A stretch of DNA of 64,000 bases from Bacteroidaceae bacterium. Lineage in GTDB: Bacteria; Bacteroidota; Bacteroidia; Bacteroidales; Bacteroidaceae. Positions 26,676 through 35,755 of the stretch are shown here, in pieces. How positions within the stretch are numbered: the stretch's first letter is position 1; each line of letters opens with the position of its first letter. A program made the position numbers and the translations under genes. The stretch covers positions 33,713-97,712 of the forward strand of contig JAFXVZ010000032.1 in the NCBI GenBank assembly GCA_017534535.1, given 5' to 3'. The notes below the pieces were generated by a model. It ran no database searches and was not told the DNA's origin. It was given only the letters and a program-made list of their open reading frames with translations.

Positions 26676-27992
26676 CTAAAGCAGTGGTGCAATGTATTTC
26701 AGCACAAAAAATGCAGCCAACACATACATCACCCAAGAAAGTTCTTTGCCCTTGCCAACCAGCACCTTAACAATCACGTATGACAACATACCCAGTACGA
26801 TACCTTCTGAGATACTGGCCGTAAATGGCATCATCAAAATGGTAACAAAGCAAGGCAATGCCTCCGACATATCATTGAAGTCGAGTTGTGTGATAGGCCT
26901 GATCATCATCACACCCACTAACACCAGGGCGCTGGTGGTTGCAGCTGATGGAATCATCAGGAACAAAGGTGAGAAGAACAAGGCAAGAATGAAGAGCATA
27001 GCTGCAGAGAAAGCCGTCAGGCCTGTTCGTCCTCCTTCTGCAATACCTGTGGTACTCTCTACATAAGTAGTTACAGTTGAAGTACCACAAAGTGCACCAA
27101 CCGTTGTACCCACAGCATCAGCCATCAATGCCTTGTTCAAACCAGGAATTCTACCATTCTTGTCAGCAAAGCCTGCACTGGTGGATGCACCTATCAAAGT
27201 GCCCAAAGTATCGAACAAGTCCATAAACAACAGGGTGAACACCACAATTAGATACTCCACATCGAGAGCCAGGAAACGAGAGAAATCGAACTTCAGTGCC
27301 ACAGGACCTATTGATGATGGCAAACTCACCAGAGAGAAGTTCTCGGGAATTTGTGTCACCCCAAAAGGAATGCCTATCAAAGTCATCACCAAGATGGTGA
27401 TGAACAAAGCACCTTTCACATTGAGTTTCAACAAAGCAGCTCCAAGCAATATACCTATCACTGCTACCAACGAGGTGGGAGACCAACTGCAGAGTGAGGT
27501 GATAGTAGAATCACTGGCCACAATAACCCCACCATTCTTCAAACCGATGTAGGCAATGAAAAGGCCAATACCCACAGAGATAGAATAACGAAGATTCAAA
27601 GGGATGGCATTGACGATGGCTTCGCGAACTCGTAAGACGGTAAGCAAAATGAAGATAACACCCTCAAAAAGCACAGCTGCCAAAGCCTCTTGCCAAGAAT
27701 ACCCCATCACAGCCACCAAAGTATAGGCGAAGAAAGCATTCAAACCCATGCCTGAAGCCAAAGCGAAAGGCATCTTGGCATAGAAAGCCATCACCAAAGT
27801 CGCCACAGCTGCAGCAATGACAGTAGCAGAGAACACTGCAGCCTTATCCATACCGGCATCTCCCAAAATCAATGGGTTTACAGCTAAGATGTAACTCATA
27901 GTCAAGAAGGTAGTCAGACCTGCCAACAATTCTATCTTAACCCTGTGTTGCGTGGGGTCGAAACCCAAATAGCTCAAAAGTTTATTTTTCAT
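26676..27992 (-). CDS. NCS2-family guanine/hypoxanthine permease (AzgA-like)
   Basis: A 438-residue inner-membrane transporter with about 12-14 hydrophobic segments. AzgA-group motifs: LLAGLTTFLTMSYILAVNP near the N-terminus, ALASGMGLNAFFAYTLV, and GTSTVTTYVESTTGIAEGGR in the substrate region. Family members import guanine, hypoxanthine and adenine with protons. It is 5 bases downstream of the UraA-like gene, so the two are one operon for purine and pyrimidine base uptake. Confidence 0.88.
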   Translation of the reverse strand: MKNKLLSYLGFDPTQHRVKIELLAGLTTFLTMSYILAVNPLILGDAGMDKAAVFSATVIAAAVATLVMAFYAKMPFALASGMGLNAFFAYTLVAVMGYSWQEALAAVLFEGVIFILLTVLRVREAIVNAIPLNLRYSISVGIGLFIAYIGLKNGGVIVASDSTITSLCSWSPTSLVAVIGILLGAALLKLNVKGALFITILVMTLIGIPFGVTQIPENFSLVSLPSSIGPVALKFDFSRFLALDVEYLIVVFTLLFMDLFDTLGTLIGASTSAGFADKNGRIPGLNKALMADAVGTTVGALCGTSTVTTYVESTTGIAEGGRTGLTAFSAAMLFILALFFSPLFLMIPSAATTSALVLVGVMMIRPITQLDFNDMSEALPCFVTILMMPFTASISEGIVLGMLSYVIVKVLVGKGKELSWVMYVLAAFFVLKYIAPLL

Positions 27993-27997
27993 AGCGT

Positions 27998-29200
27998 TTA
28001 GTTATTTGTTCCTTTCGGCAAAATCAAGTTCAGCACCAAGCCCACCAAAGCTGCTAAGCCAATGCCTGAGAGACTGAATGAACCAGCTGTCAGGACAGCA
28101 CCGCCAATACCCGTAGTCAGTATCACACTGGCAATGATGACATTGCGAGTCACCCCAAAATCAACATGATTACGCATCAAGTTCTGAATACCCACAGCTG
28201 CAATAGAACCAAAGAGCAACAGCATAATGCCACCCAACACTGCTTGTGGAATGCTCTGCAACAAAGCATTGAGCTTACCCACCACAGAGAACAGGATAGC
28301 CGCAACAGCAGCTATGCGTAATACTTGGGGATTGGTAATACGTGTAATCTGCACTGCACCAGTAACCTCACTATAAGTGGTAACAGGAGGACCACCCAAC
28401 AAGGAAGCAGCTAAACAAGCCAAGCCATCACCCAACATAGTACGATGAAGACCTGGATTTTTCACGAAGTCCTTGTCTGCTACAGCACTAATGGCATACA
28501 CATCTCCAACATGTTCCACCACTGCGGCAAGTGCCACAGGCATCATAAAAATGAAGGGCTCCCATTGGAATGCAGGCAACTGAGGATGGCGAATATGCTC
28601 TGGCAAAGCCAACCAGGGGGCACTGACCACAGCCGAAAAGTCAACTTCTCCCAAGCAGATTGCCACGATAAAGCCAGCAATGATACCACAAATCACAGGA
28701 ACCAGCTTGAGCAAGCCCTTACCAAACATCAGTACTGCCACAGCTACAGCCAAACTAATAAGCGCCAAAAGCCAGTTGGTCTTCGCCATATCCACGGCTG
28801 TACCACTCAGGGAAAGACCTATCAACATGATGACAGGACCAATCACAACAGGAGGGAATAGCCTATCAAGCAACTGCATACCCTTCCACTTTACCAAGCC
28901 TGCTACAATAAAATAGATGAGTGAAACACCCGCAAAGCCTGCCAAGGTGCCTGGCATGCCCCATTGAGCCGAAGCAGCAATGATGGGAGTAATGAAGGCA
29001 AAGCTGGAACCCAGGAATATGGGCACCAAGCCCTTGGTCACTAAATGGAAAATGAGTGTGCCTACGCCTGCCGAGAACAAAGCGGCAGAGGGGTCAAGAC
29101 CCACTAACAAAGGCACTAACACAGTAGAGCCGAAAGCCACAAAAAGGAATTGAACGCCTACTACTGTCTTTCGAAATGGTGTTAGATTTACGTCTTCCAT
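27998..29200 (-). CDS. NCS2-family uracil/xanthine permease (UraA-like)
   Basis: A 400-residue inner-membrane transporter with many hydrophobic segments. The N-terminal VGVQFLFVAFGSTVLVPLL is the NCS2 signature. SSFAFITPIIAASAQWG and the substrate loop PPVTTYSEVTGAVQITR follow. It is most like UraA, importing uracil with protons, though xanthine is possible. It is first in the minus-strand operon with an AzgA-like permease, Tsx-like porin, TIM-barrel-like protein and Smr. A -7-like TATATTTG is at 29232-29225 but the -33 spacing (23) is poor. Confidence 0.87.
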   Translation of the reverse strand: MEDVNLTPFRKTVVGVQFLFVAFGSTVLVPLLVGLDPSAALFSAGVGTLIFHLVTKGLVPIFLGSSFAFITPIIAASAQWGMPGTLAGFAGVSLIYFIVAGLVKWKGMQLLDRLFPPVVIGPVIMLIGLSLSGTAVDMAKTNWLLALISLAVAVAVLMFGKGLLKLVPVICGIIAGFIVAICLGEVDFSAVVSAPWLALPEHIRHPQLPAFQWEPFIFMMPVALAAVVEHVGDVYAISAVADKDFVKNPGLHRTMLGDGLACLAASLLGGPPVTTYSEVTGAVQITRITNPQVLRIAAVAAILFSVVGKLNALLQSIPQAVLGGIMLLLFGSIAAVGIQNLMRNHVDFGVTRNVIIASVILTTGIGGAVLTAGSFSLSGIGLAALVGLVLNLILPKGTNN

Positions 29201-29271
29201 GTATCTACATTTAGATTATTTATGCAAATATATGGATTTTTATTATCTTTGCACTCAAAATCGACGAAAAT

Positions 29272-30501
29272 ATGACGGAAAATCCAAAACATATCAAAAT
29301 TCAGGACTTCAACTACGACCTTCCGGACAATAGAATTGCCAAGTTCCCTTTGCCTGTGAGAGACCAGTCGAAGCTATTGCTTTATCGTCAAGGTAAAGTA
29401 AGCGAAGACATTTTCACCTCCCTGCCCAACTATATAAATAAAGGTGAACTGATGGTGTTCAACAATACGAAAGTAATTCAGGCTCGCCTGCATTTCCGTA
29501 AGGAAACAGGCGCCTTGATTGAGGTGTTCTGCCTGGAACCCATCTCGCCAACTGACTATGCCCTAAACTTCCAACAGACAGAGCACTCGGCTTGGTTGTG
29601 TTTGATAGGCAACTTAAAGAAGTGGAAAGGGGAGACCCTGCATCGAGAGATGATTGTGAAAGGCAGGCTCATAACCCTGAGGGCAGAACGAAAACAACCT
29701 GTGGGCACCAGTCATTGGGTGGATTTCCGTTGGGATAACCCCAAGGTAACCTTTGCCGATATCCTGGAAGTGTTTGGCGAGTTACCCATCCCACCTTATT
29801 TAAATAGAGAGACACAGGAAAGCGATAAAGTTACTTACCAGACAGTGTATTCCAAGATCAAGGGCTCAGTTGCAGCTCCAACGGCAGGCCTGCATTTCAC
29901 CACTCGCGTGCTCGATGCCCTTAAAGGAAAAGGTGTGGATTTAGAGGAATTAACTCTTCATGTAGGCGCAGGCACATTCAAACCCGTTAAAAGTGAAGAG
30001 ATTGAAGGGCATGAGATGCATACGGAATGGATATCCGTTCGCAAGGCTACCATAGAAAGCCTCATCAATCATGGAGGTAAGGCAATAGCTGTGGGAACTA
30101 CCTCTGTTCGTACGTTGGAGTCGCTTTACCACATGGGTGTAACGCTGATGCTGAACCCAGAGGCAACTGACGAGCAATTGAAGGTGAAGCAATGGCAACC
30201 CTACGAACTTCCGTCTGAGGTTCAGGGCATTACTTCCGTAGAAGCATTACAGGCTTTGCTCGATTATATGAATAAAAATGACTTGGAGACATTGCATAGC
30301 TGTACGCAAATCATCATTGCCCCTGGCTATGAGTACAAGGTTGTAAAGGCGATGGTAACAAATTTCCACCAACCGCAAAGCACCTTGCTTTTGCTGGTAT
30401 CTGCCTTTGTGCATGGGGATTGGCGCAATATTTACAACTATGCTCTCAAGCACAACTTCAGGTTCCTTAGCTATGGGGATTCTTCGTTTATTGAAGTATG
30501 A
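29272..30501 (+). CDS. queA: tRNA preQ1-34 S-adenosylmethionine ribosyltransferase-isomerase
   Basis: A 409-residue cytoplasmic enzyme that adds a cyclopentene-like unit to preQ1 in tRNA, a step of queuosine synthesis. Motifs: FNYDLPDNRIAKFPLPVRDQ at the N-terminus, VFNNTKVIQARL, ITSVEAL, then FHQPQSTLLLLVSAF near the end. It is longer than E. coli QueA (about 356) because of inserts, as seen in other Bacteroidales. TATCTTTG at 29244-29251 is a likely -7. It is divergent from the uracil permease and followed by a Nudix gene. Confidence 0.93.
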   Translation: MTENPKHIKIQDFNYDLPDNRIAKFPLPVRDQSKLLLYRQGKVSEDIFTSLPNYINKGELMVFNNTKVIQARLHFRKETGALIEVFCLEPISPTDYALNFQQTEHSAWLCLIGNLKKWKGETLHREMIVKGRLITLRAERKQPVGTSHWVDFRWDNPKVTFADILEVFGELPIPPYLNRETQESDKVTYQTVYSKIKGSVAAPTAGLHFTTRVLDALKGKGVDLEELTLHVGAGTFKPVKSEEIEGHEMHTEWISVRKATIESLINHGGKAIAVGTTSVRTLESLYHMGVTLMLNPEATDEQLKVKQWQPYELPSEVQGITSVEALQALLDYMNKNDLETLHSCTQIIIAPGYEYKVVKAMVTNFHQPQSTLLLLVSAFVHGDWRNIYNYALKHNFRFLSYGDSSFIEV

Positions 30502-30515
30502 TGATTGATATAGAG

Positions 30516-30533
30516 AAAGGTCAAAGGTTAACG
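30516..30533 (+). repeat. Degenerate heptanucleotide repeat between queA and Nudix
   Basis: GGTCAAAGGTTAACG is a worn pair of GTCAAYG-type units, intergenic, the only non-coding example seen. Confidence 0.45.
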
Positions 30534-30537
30534 ATTT

Positions 30538-31044
30538 ATGAAAGATAACTTAAACGAACTTCTGCCCCTCTGCGACGAGGAGGGTAATATCACTGGAGCA
30601 GCAACTCGAGGGGAATGCCACAATGGAAGCCGACTGATGCATCCTGTGGTACACCTCCATGTTTTCAATTCCAAAGGCGAACTCTACCTGCAAAAGCGAC
30701 CTGATTGGAAAGACATCCAACCAGGCAAGTGGGACACAGCTGTGGGTGGCCATGTGGATTTGGGCGAGAATGTGGAGCAGGCTCTCAAACGCGAAGTTGA
30801 GGAGGAAATTGGCATCACTGACTATACCCCTGAACGCATCAAGGTCTATGTCTATGACTCAGTCAAAGAACGCGAGTTGGTGTTTGTACACAAAACCGTC
30901 TATGATGGCGAGGTTCGACCCACCCATGAGCTTGATGGTGGTCGTTTCTGGTCAATTTCAGATATTCGTGCCAACATCGGCAAAGGCATCTTTACCCCCA
31001 ACTTCGAACAGGAGTTCCAACAGATAATAAATCATAATGCATAA
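30538..31044 (+). CDS. Nudix hydrolase
   Basis: A 168-residue cytoplasmic protein. The Nudix box is complete: G(x5)E(x7)REVEEEIGI, running from GGHVDLGENVEQALKREVEE to EEIGI. An N-terminal PVVHLHVFN strand and QKRPDWKDIQPGKWDTAVGG match the isopentenyl-diphosphate-isomerase-like Nudix subgroup, but the exact substrate is unknown. It follows queA by 36 bases without a promoter motif, so it probably is cotranscribed. Confidence 0.85.
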   Translation: MKDNLNELLPLCDEEGNITGAATRGECHNGSRLMHPVVHLHVFNSKGELYLQKRPDWKDIQPGKWDTAVGGHVDLGENVEQALKREVEEEIGITDYTPERIKVYVYDSVKERELVFVHKTVYDGEVRPTHELDGGRFWSISDIRANIGKGIFTPNFEQEFQQIINHNA

Positions 31045-31270
31045 ATATGCGTAAAAAAGGACCTAAAACAGGGACTCCGAGCTGATGTTTCATTTAGTCG
31101 GAGTAAACGGGCCATCCTCCCGAAGTAAATGGGCCTTTTAGTTCAACTAATCGAACCATTTGCTTGAAGCAAATTTTGGACAAAAAAAATGCATTGTATA
31201 TACGTATTTATATGCACCCTTCCTATCCCACAAAAACACATGCCTTCCCCCAAAAACTAACTCCAAATTC
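31045..31270. other. Intergenic stretch carrying the dispersed element
   Basis: About 230 bases with no ORF of note. It contains copy C of the 100-bp element (31072-31169) and then A/T-rich sequence up to the precursor promoter. Confidence 0.7.
31072..31169 (+). repeat. 100-bp dispersed element, copy C
   Basis: It aligns with the reverse complement of copy A (5863-5961) over 98 ungapped positions at about 77 identities, and shares block order with copy B. It lies 102 bases before the promoter of the four-repeat precursor, in the same orientation relative to that gene as copy B has to its own. Confidence 0.8.
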
Positions 31271-31301
31271 TTGTGGTTTATAAAAGAATTGACTATCTTT
31301 G
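31271..31301 (+). promoter_or_regulatory. Promoter of the four-repeat precursor
   Basis: TTG (31271-31273), 20-base spacer, TATCTTTG (31294-31301). The first usable ATG (31333) is 31 bases downstream. It overlaps an in-frame TTG at 31273, which therefore cannot be the start. Confidence 0.8.
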
Positions 31302-31332
31302 CGGTTGTTACTTACAGAATATTATGCAAGAT

Positions 31333-31953
31333 ATGGAAAAAAGCAAAAGAAGAATCAATTTCAAGATTGATGACAACGTTAGGAAGCTCACCATCACCGG
31401 GAAGGACAAGGACGACCAAGTGGTGATGCGTGAAGAGCTTTCTGACGATGAATTGGATTTGGTAAACGGTGGTGTCTCATCAAATGAAAAATGCAATTTT
31501 CTCAATTGCGACAAAAAAGACCTGCAAGGATATGGTATGGAGGATCAAAGCGAAGACTTCTTCAATGCCGGTTTCATGGGTATGTGTTCGGGCTATGAGC
31601 AACAGGGTAATCTGATGCAACATAATAATGAGGAAAGGAATGATGAGATGGACGAAATCAGAGAAGACTGCTTTGCCTATGGCTCCATGGGCATGTGTTC
31701 GGGCTATGAGCAACAGAGTAACCTGATGCAACATAATAATGAGGAAGAGAATGATGAGATGGGCGGAGTCAGAGAAGATTGCTTTGCCTATAGCTCCATG
31801 GGTATGTGTTCTGGCTATGAGCAACAGGCCTCACTTGCACAAGATCAGAAGTTTGAAACAAAGGATACTAACGAACAGGCTAACCCCGTCGAAGACTGTA
31901 TCACCTATGGCTTCATGGGTATGTGTTCGGGTTATGAATTAGCCGGATCATAA
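31333..31953 (+). CDS. Double-glycine-leader precursor with four tandem GMCSGYE repeats
   Basis: 206 residues. Residues 1-47 are a leader ending EELSDDELDLVNGG, cut site expected after Gly46-Gly47. Residues 48-73 form a spacer with two Cys (CNFLNC). Four repeats follow, starting at residues 74, 111, 148 and 187 (period 37, 37, 39). Each has the block MGMCSGYE; repeats 2-4 also start EDC. The region between blocks is rich in Gln, Asn, Glu and Asp. No gene for a RiPP-modifying enzyme or C39 exporter is adjacent. ATG 31333 is preferred by alignment of MEKSKRR with the paralogue leader; ATG 31324 adds three residues. The chemistry and function are unknown. Confidence 0.85.
   Translation: MEKSKRRINFKIDDNVRKLTITGKDKDDQVVMREELSDDELDLVNGGVSSNEKCNFLNCDKKDLQGYGMEDQSEDFFNAGFMGMCSGYEQQGNLMQHNNEERNDEMDEIREDCFAYGSMGMCSGYEQQSNLMQHNNEEENDEMGGVREDCFAYSSMGMCSGYEQQASLAQDQKFETKDTNEQANPVEDCITYGFMGMCSGYELAGS
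31552..31950 (+). repeat. Four tandem coding repeats (111 bp unit)
   Basis: Units start at 31552, 31663, 31774 and 31891. The first three are 111, 111 and 117 bp; the fourth is truncated at the stop. Units 1 and 2 are nearly identical through QQ-NLMQHNNEE. Unit 3 diverges after its QQ-SL segment and unit 4 ends just after GYE. Confidence 0.9.
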
Positions 31954-32001
31954 GGTGTATATGGAGAAAGCAACATAAAAAATAAGAAAGCCGAAAAATA
32001 A

Positions 32002-33183
<1,182 letters not shown>

Positions 33184-33224
33184 TCTTATTAATAATAAAT
33201 AAGGTGTAACAGGGAAGAAAGCTA

Positions 33225-34097
33225 ATGTTGAAAAGATTTCAAGCACTAATCGTTAATTTGGTTTGTGTCATCGGCCTGATGGCACAAACCGATTTTCCTT
33301 TGCCCCAAATACCAGAGTCGATAGCTTTACCAGAGGCAAGGCTCAGTTATCTGTTGAGTCATTATTGGGACAACTATCAGTTTAGTGACACCACGCAGGT
33401 GAACCAGGACTTGGGTGAGCAGGGCTTTGCCGACTTCCTGAACCTGCTTGGTTATGGCAATGACGAGACTATCGACAATGCCACTAAGGGCTTCTACGAC
33501 AAGGCTTTTGCCTCTCGTTGGGGCAAAAACCACTATAGTAAGTTGATTGATCATTATTTAGGCAACCCCAATTCCCCCCTGCGAAATGATGCCACCTATG
33601 TACATTTCTTGAGAAACATCAGACCTTATTATGCCAACGATACTGCTCTGCGTGAGCGTTATACGTTCATGTTGACGCAGGCTAAGAAGAATTTACCAGG
33701 TAGTGTGGCGACAGATTTTGCCTATGTGGAAAGGAATGGTAAGCAAGGAAGATTGAGTACCATTCAAAGTAAGTTTATATTGGTGTTCTTCCACGACCCT
33801 GATTGCGAGAATTGCAAGCGGATAATGCCTATTGCGATGCAGGAACCTCTGTTGCAACGAGCTGACGTGAAGGTACTTGCTATATATGGTGACAAGGATT
33901 TCGAGGCTTGGCGTCAAGATACCCATCTCTATCCCACCAATTGGATTGATGCCTATAGCCCAGAGGGTGAAATCATGAATAAGTTGTTGTATTACTTGCC
34001 GGCAACGCCTTCATTTTATTTGCTTGATGCCAACAAGCGAGTTATCCTTAAGGATGCAAATTATGATAACGTCCTTGCTTTCCTAAGTCAAAACTAA
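33225..34097 (+). CDS. DUF5106 thioredoxin-like exported protein
   Basis: A 290-residue protein with a hydrophobic N-terminus (ending LMAQ). Residues about 20-150 match the helical DUF5106 domain common before thioredoxin folds in Bacteroidales. The C-terminal thioredoxin-like domain has a redox-type DCENCKR (CxxC) motif and a cis-Pro-type PATPSFYLLD. It probably handles disulfides in the periplasm. It is 41 bases downstream of the CE1 esterase and could share the precursor transcript. Its stop is directly next to the lptB stop on the other strand. Confidence 0.82.
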   Translation: MLKRFQALIVNLVCVIGLMAQTDFPLPQIPESIALPEARLSYLLSHYWDNYQFSDTTQVNQDLGEQGFADFLNLLGYGNDETIDNATKGFYDKAFASRWGKNHYSKLIDHYLGNPNSPLRNDATYVHFLRNIRPYYANDTALRERYTFMLTQAKKNLPGSVATDFAYVERNGKQGRLSTIQSKFILVFFHDPDCENCKRIMPIAMQEPLLQRADVKVLAIYGDKDFEAWRQDTHLYPTNWIDAYSPEGEIMNKLLYYLPATPSFYLLDANKRVILKDANYDNVLAFLSQN

Positions 34098-34856
34098 TCA
34101 CTCCTTTTGGAAGTCTTTCCTACGAAGCACAAAACTACTACTGAGGTAACGAGCACGAACAACATCATCAGCAGCAAGCTCTTCAGGAGTGCCCTGACGG
34201 AAAATCTTACCCTCGAAAAGCATATAGGCACGATCAGTGATACTAAGCGTCTCCTGTACATTATGGTCTGTAATCAGGATACCGATATTGCGATATTTCA
34301 ACTTCCACACGATTTGCTGGATATCTTCTACGGCAATGGGGTCGACTCCAGCAAAGGGCTCGTCAAGCATGATGAACTTAGGATCGATGGCAAGGCAACG
34401 GGCAATCTCCGTACGTCGCCGCTCACCACCTGAAAGCTGGTTACCCTTGTTCTTACGAACCTTCTGCAGACGAAACTCAGCTATGAGGCTTTCAAGCTTC
34501 TCACGCTGGTACTCCTTGGGCTTATCTGTCATCTCAAGTACTGAGGCAATGTTATCCTCCACACTCATCTGACGGAATACTGATGCTTCCTGAGGCAAAT
34601 AGCCGATACCCTTGCGGGCCCTAAGATAGACTGGAAACTTGGTTATCTCCTCATCACCCAAGAATATCCTTCCCTCATTGGCCACTACCAGACCCACTGT
34701 CATATAGAAAGAGGTGGTCTTGCCTGCACCGTTAGGGCCCAGCAAACCAACGATTTCTCCTTGCTTCACATCGAAGGAAACATGATCTACCACAGTACGT
34801 TTTCCATACTTCTTTACTAAGTTTTCAGTGCGTAGCACCAGCTCATTGTCTTCCAT
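34098..34856 (-). CDS. lptB: LPS export ABC transporter ATP-binding protein
   Basis: A 252-residue ATPase of the LptB2FG complex that moves LPS to the outer membrane. Walker A is [12 protein letters not shown], the signature motif is [14 protein letters not shown], Walker B is [14 protein letters not shown], and the H-loop is ITDHNVQET. LptB-specific features are [16 protein letters not shown] and the QEASVFRQ stretch. Start ATG 34856 is preferred over the GTG two codons upstream. A -7-like TACTTTTG lies at 34883-34876. No other lpt gene is in the window. It is convergent with the DUF5106 gene without a gap. Confidence 0.93.
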   Translation of the reverse strand: MEDNELVLRTENLVKKYGKRTVVDHVSFDVKQGEIVGLLGPNGAGKTTSFYMTVGLVVANEGRIFLGDEEITKFPVYLRARKGIGYLPQEASVFRQMSVEDNIASVLEMTDKPKEYQREKLESLIAEFRLQKVRKNKGNQLSGGERRRTEIARCLAIDPKFIMLDEPFAGVDPIAVEDIQQIVWKLKYRNIGILITDHNVQETLSITDRAYMLFEGKIFRQGTPEELAADDVVRARYLSSSFVLRRKDFQKE

Positions 34857-34934
34857 ATTCACAATAATTAATTCGCAAAAGTATAAAAATTAATCGTTAA
34901 TCACTATCTTTGCAGCGGAAAATCGAAAAATACG

Positions 34935-35675
34935 ATGATAAAAGCATTAAGAACAGTAGGTCGATACATGGTTCTGATGGGGCGAGTATTCTCCATCCCT
35001 GAAAGTTGGCGCATGTTTTTCCGCCAGTATATCAGGGAGGTAAACCAGCTTGGTGTGGATTCCATCGGCATCGTACTCCTCATCTCCTTCTTCATTGGTG
35101 CCGTCATCACCATCCAGTTCAAGTTGAACATCGAGAGTGTGTTCATGCCCCGTTGGACGGTAGGCTATGCCACCAGAGAGATTCTTTTGCTGGAGTTCTC
35201 ATCTGCTATTATGTGCTTGATATTGGCAGGTAAGGTGGGTTCAAACATTGCCTCTGAATTAGGCACTATGCGAGTGACCCAACAGATTGACGCCTTGGAA
35301 ATCATGGGTGTCAACTCAGCCAGCTATCTGATATTGCCCAAGATAACGGCCTTGGTGACCTTCATCCCCGTAATGGTGGTGTTCAGCATCTTCTCTGGCT
35401 TCTTAGGAGCCTTCTGTACGTGCTGGTTTGGAGGTATCATGACGGCCGAGGACCTGGAGTATGGTCTGCAATATTCTTTTGTGGAATGGTTCGTGTGGGG
35501 TAGCTTCATCAAATCGCTCTGCTTTGGTTTTATCATTAGTAGCGTAGCATCATTCTTCGGCTATACCGTGGAGGGAGGATCTATCAGCGTAGGCAAGGCC
35601 TCTACCGATGCAGTTGTGGCAAGTAGCGTGTTGATTTTGTTTGCCGACTTAATGCTAACCAATATTTTGGCGTGA
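34935..35675 (+). CDS. mlaE: MlaE-family ABC permease
   Basis: A 246-residue integral membrane protein with about five to six hydrophobic helices. GVDSIGIVLLISFFIGAVIT and the conserved loop ELGTMRVTQQIDALEIMGVN are characteristic of MlaE, the permease of the phospholipid-trafficking Mla system. The usual ATPase mlaF and substrate-binding mlaD are not adjacent; the next gene is tig. It is divergent from lptB, so envelope lipid genes share this region. TATCTTTG at 34905-34912 is a likely -7. Confidence 0.88.
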   Translation: MIKALRTVGRYMVLMGRVFSIPESWRMFFRQYIREVNQLGVDSIGIVLLISFFIGAVITIQFKLNIESVFMPRWTVGYATREILLLEFSSAIMCLILAGKVGSNIASELGTMRVTQQIDALEIMGVNSASYLILPKITALVTFIPVMVVFSIFSGFLGAFCTCWFGGIMTAEDLEYGLQYSFVEWFVWGSFIKSLCFGFIISSVASFFGYTVEGGSISVGKASTDAVVASSVLILFADLMLTNILA

Positions 35676-35679
35676 TTTC

Positions 35680-35710
35680 TTTGATATCTGAAAGATAATA
35701 GCTAATTTTG
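35680..35710 (+). promoter_or_regulatory. Promoter of tig
   Basis: TTTG (35680-35683), 19-base spacer, TAATTTTG (35703-35710). It starts just after the mlaE stop and lies 45 bases before ATG 35756. Confidence 0.78.
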
Positions 35711-35755
35711 CACCCTCAAATTGAATTTAGTAACTAAAACAAATATTTTGTCAGA

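Noticed and set aside
29201-29271. Purine or preQ1 riboswitch upstream of uracil permease or queA
   Set aside because: The divergent gap is only about 70 bases and contains two -7-like motifs, leaving no room for an aptamer.
31480-31824. Antisense 114-codon ORF with repeated THAHGAIGKA segments
   Set aside because: It is the reverse complement of the precursor repeats; its periodicity comes from the sense gene.
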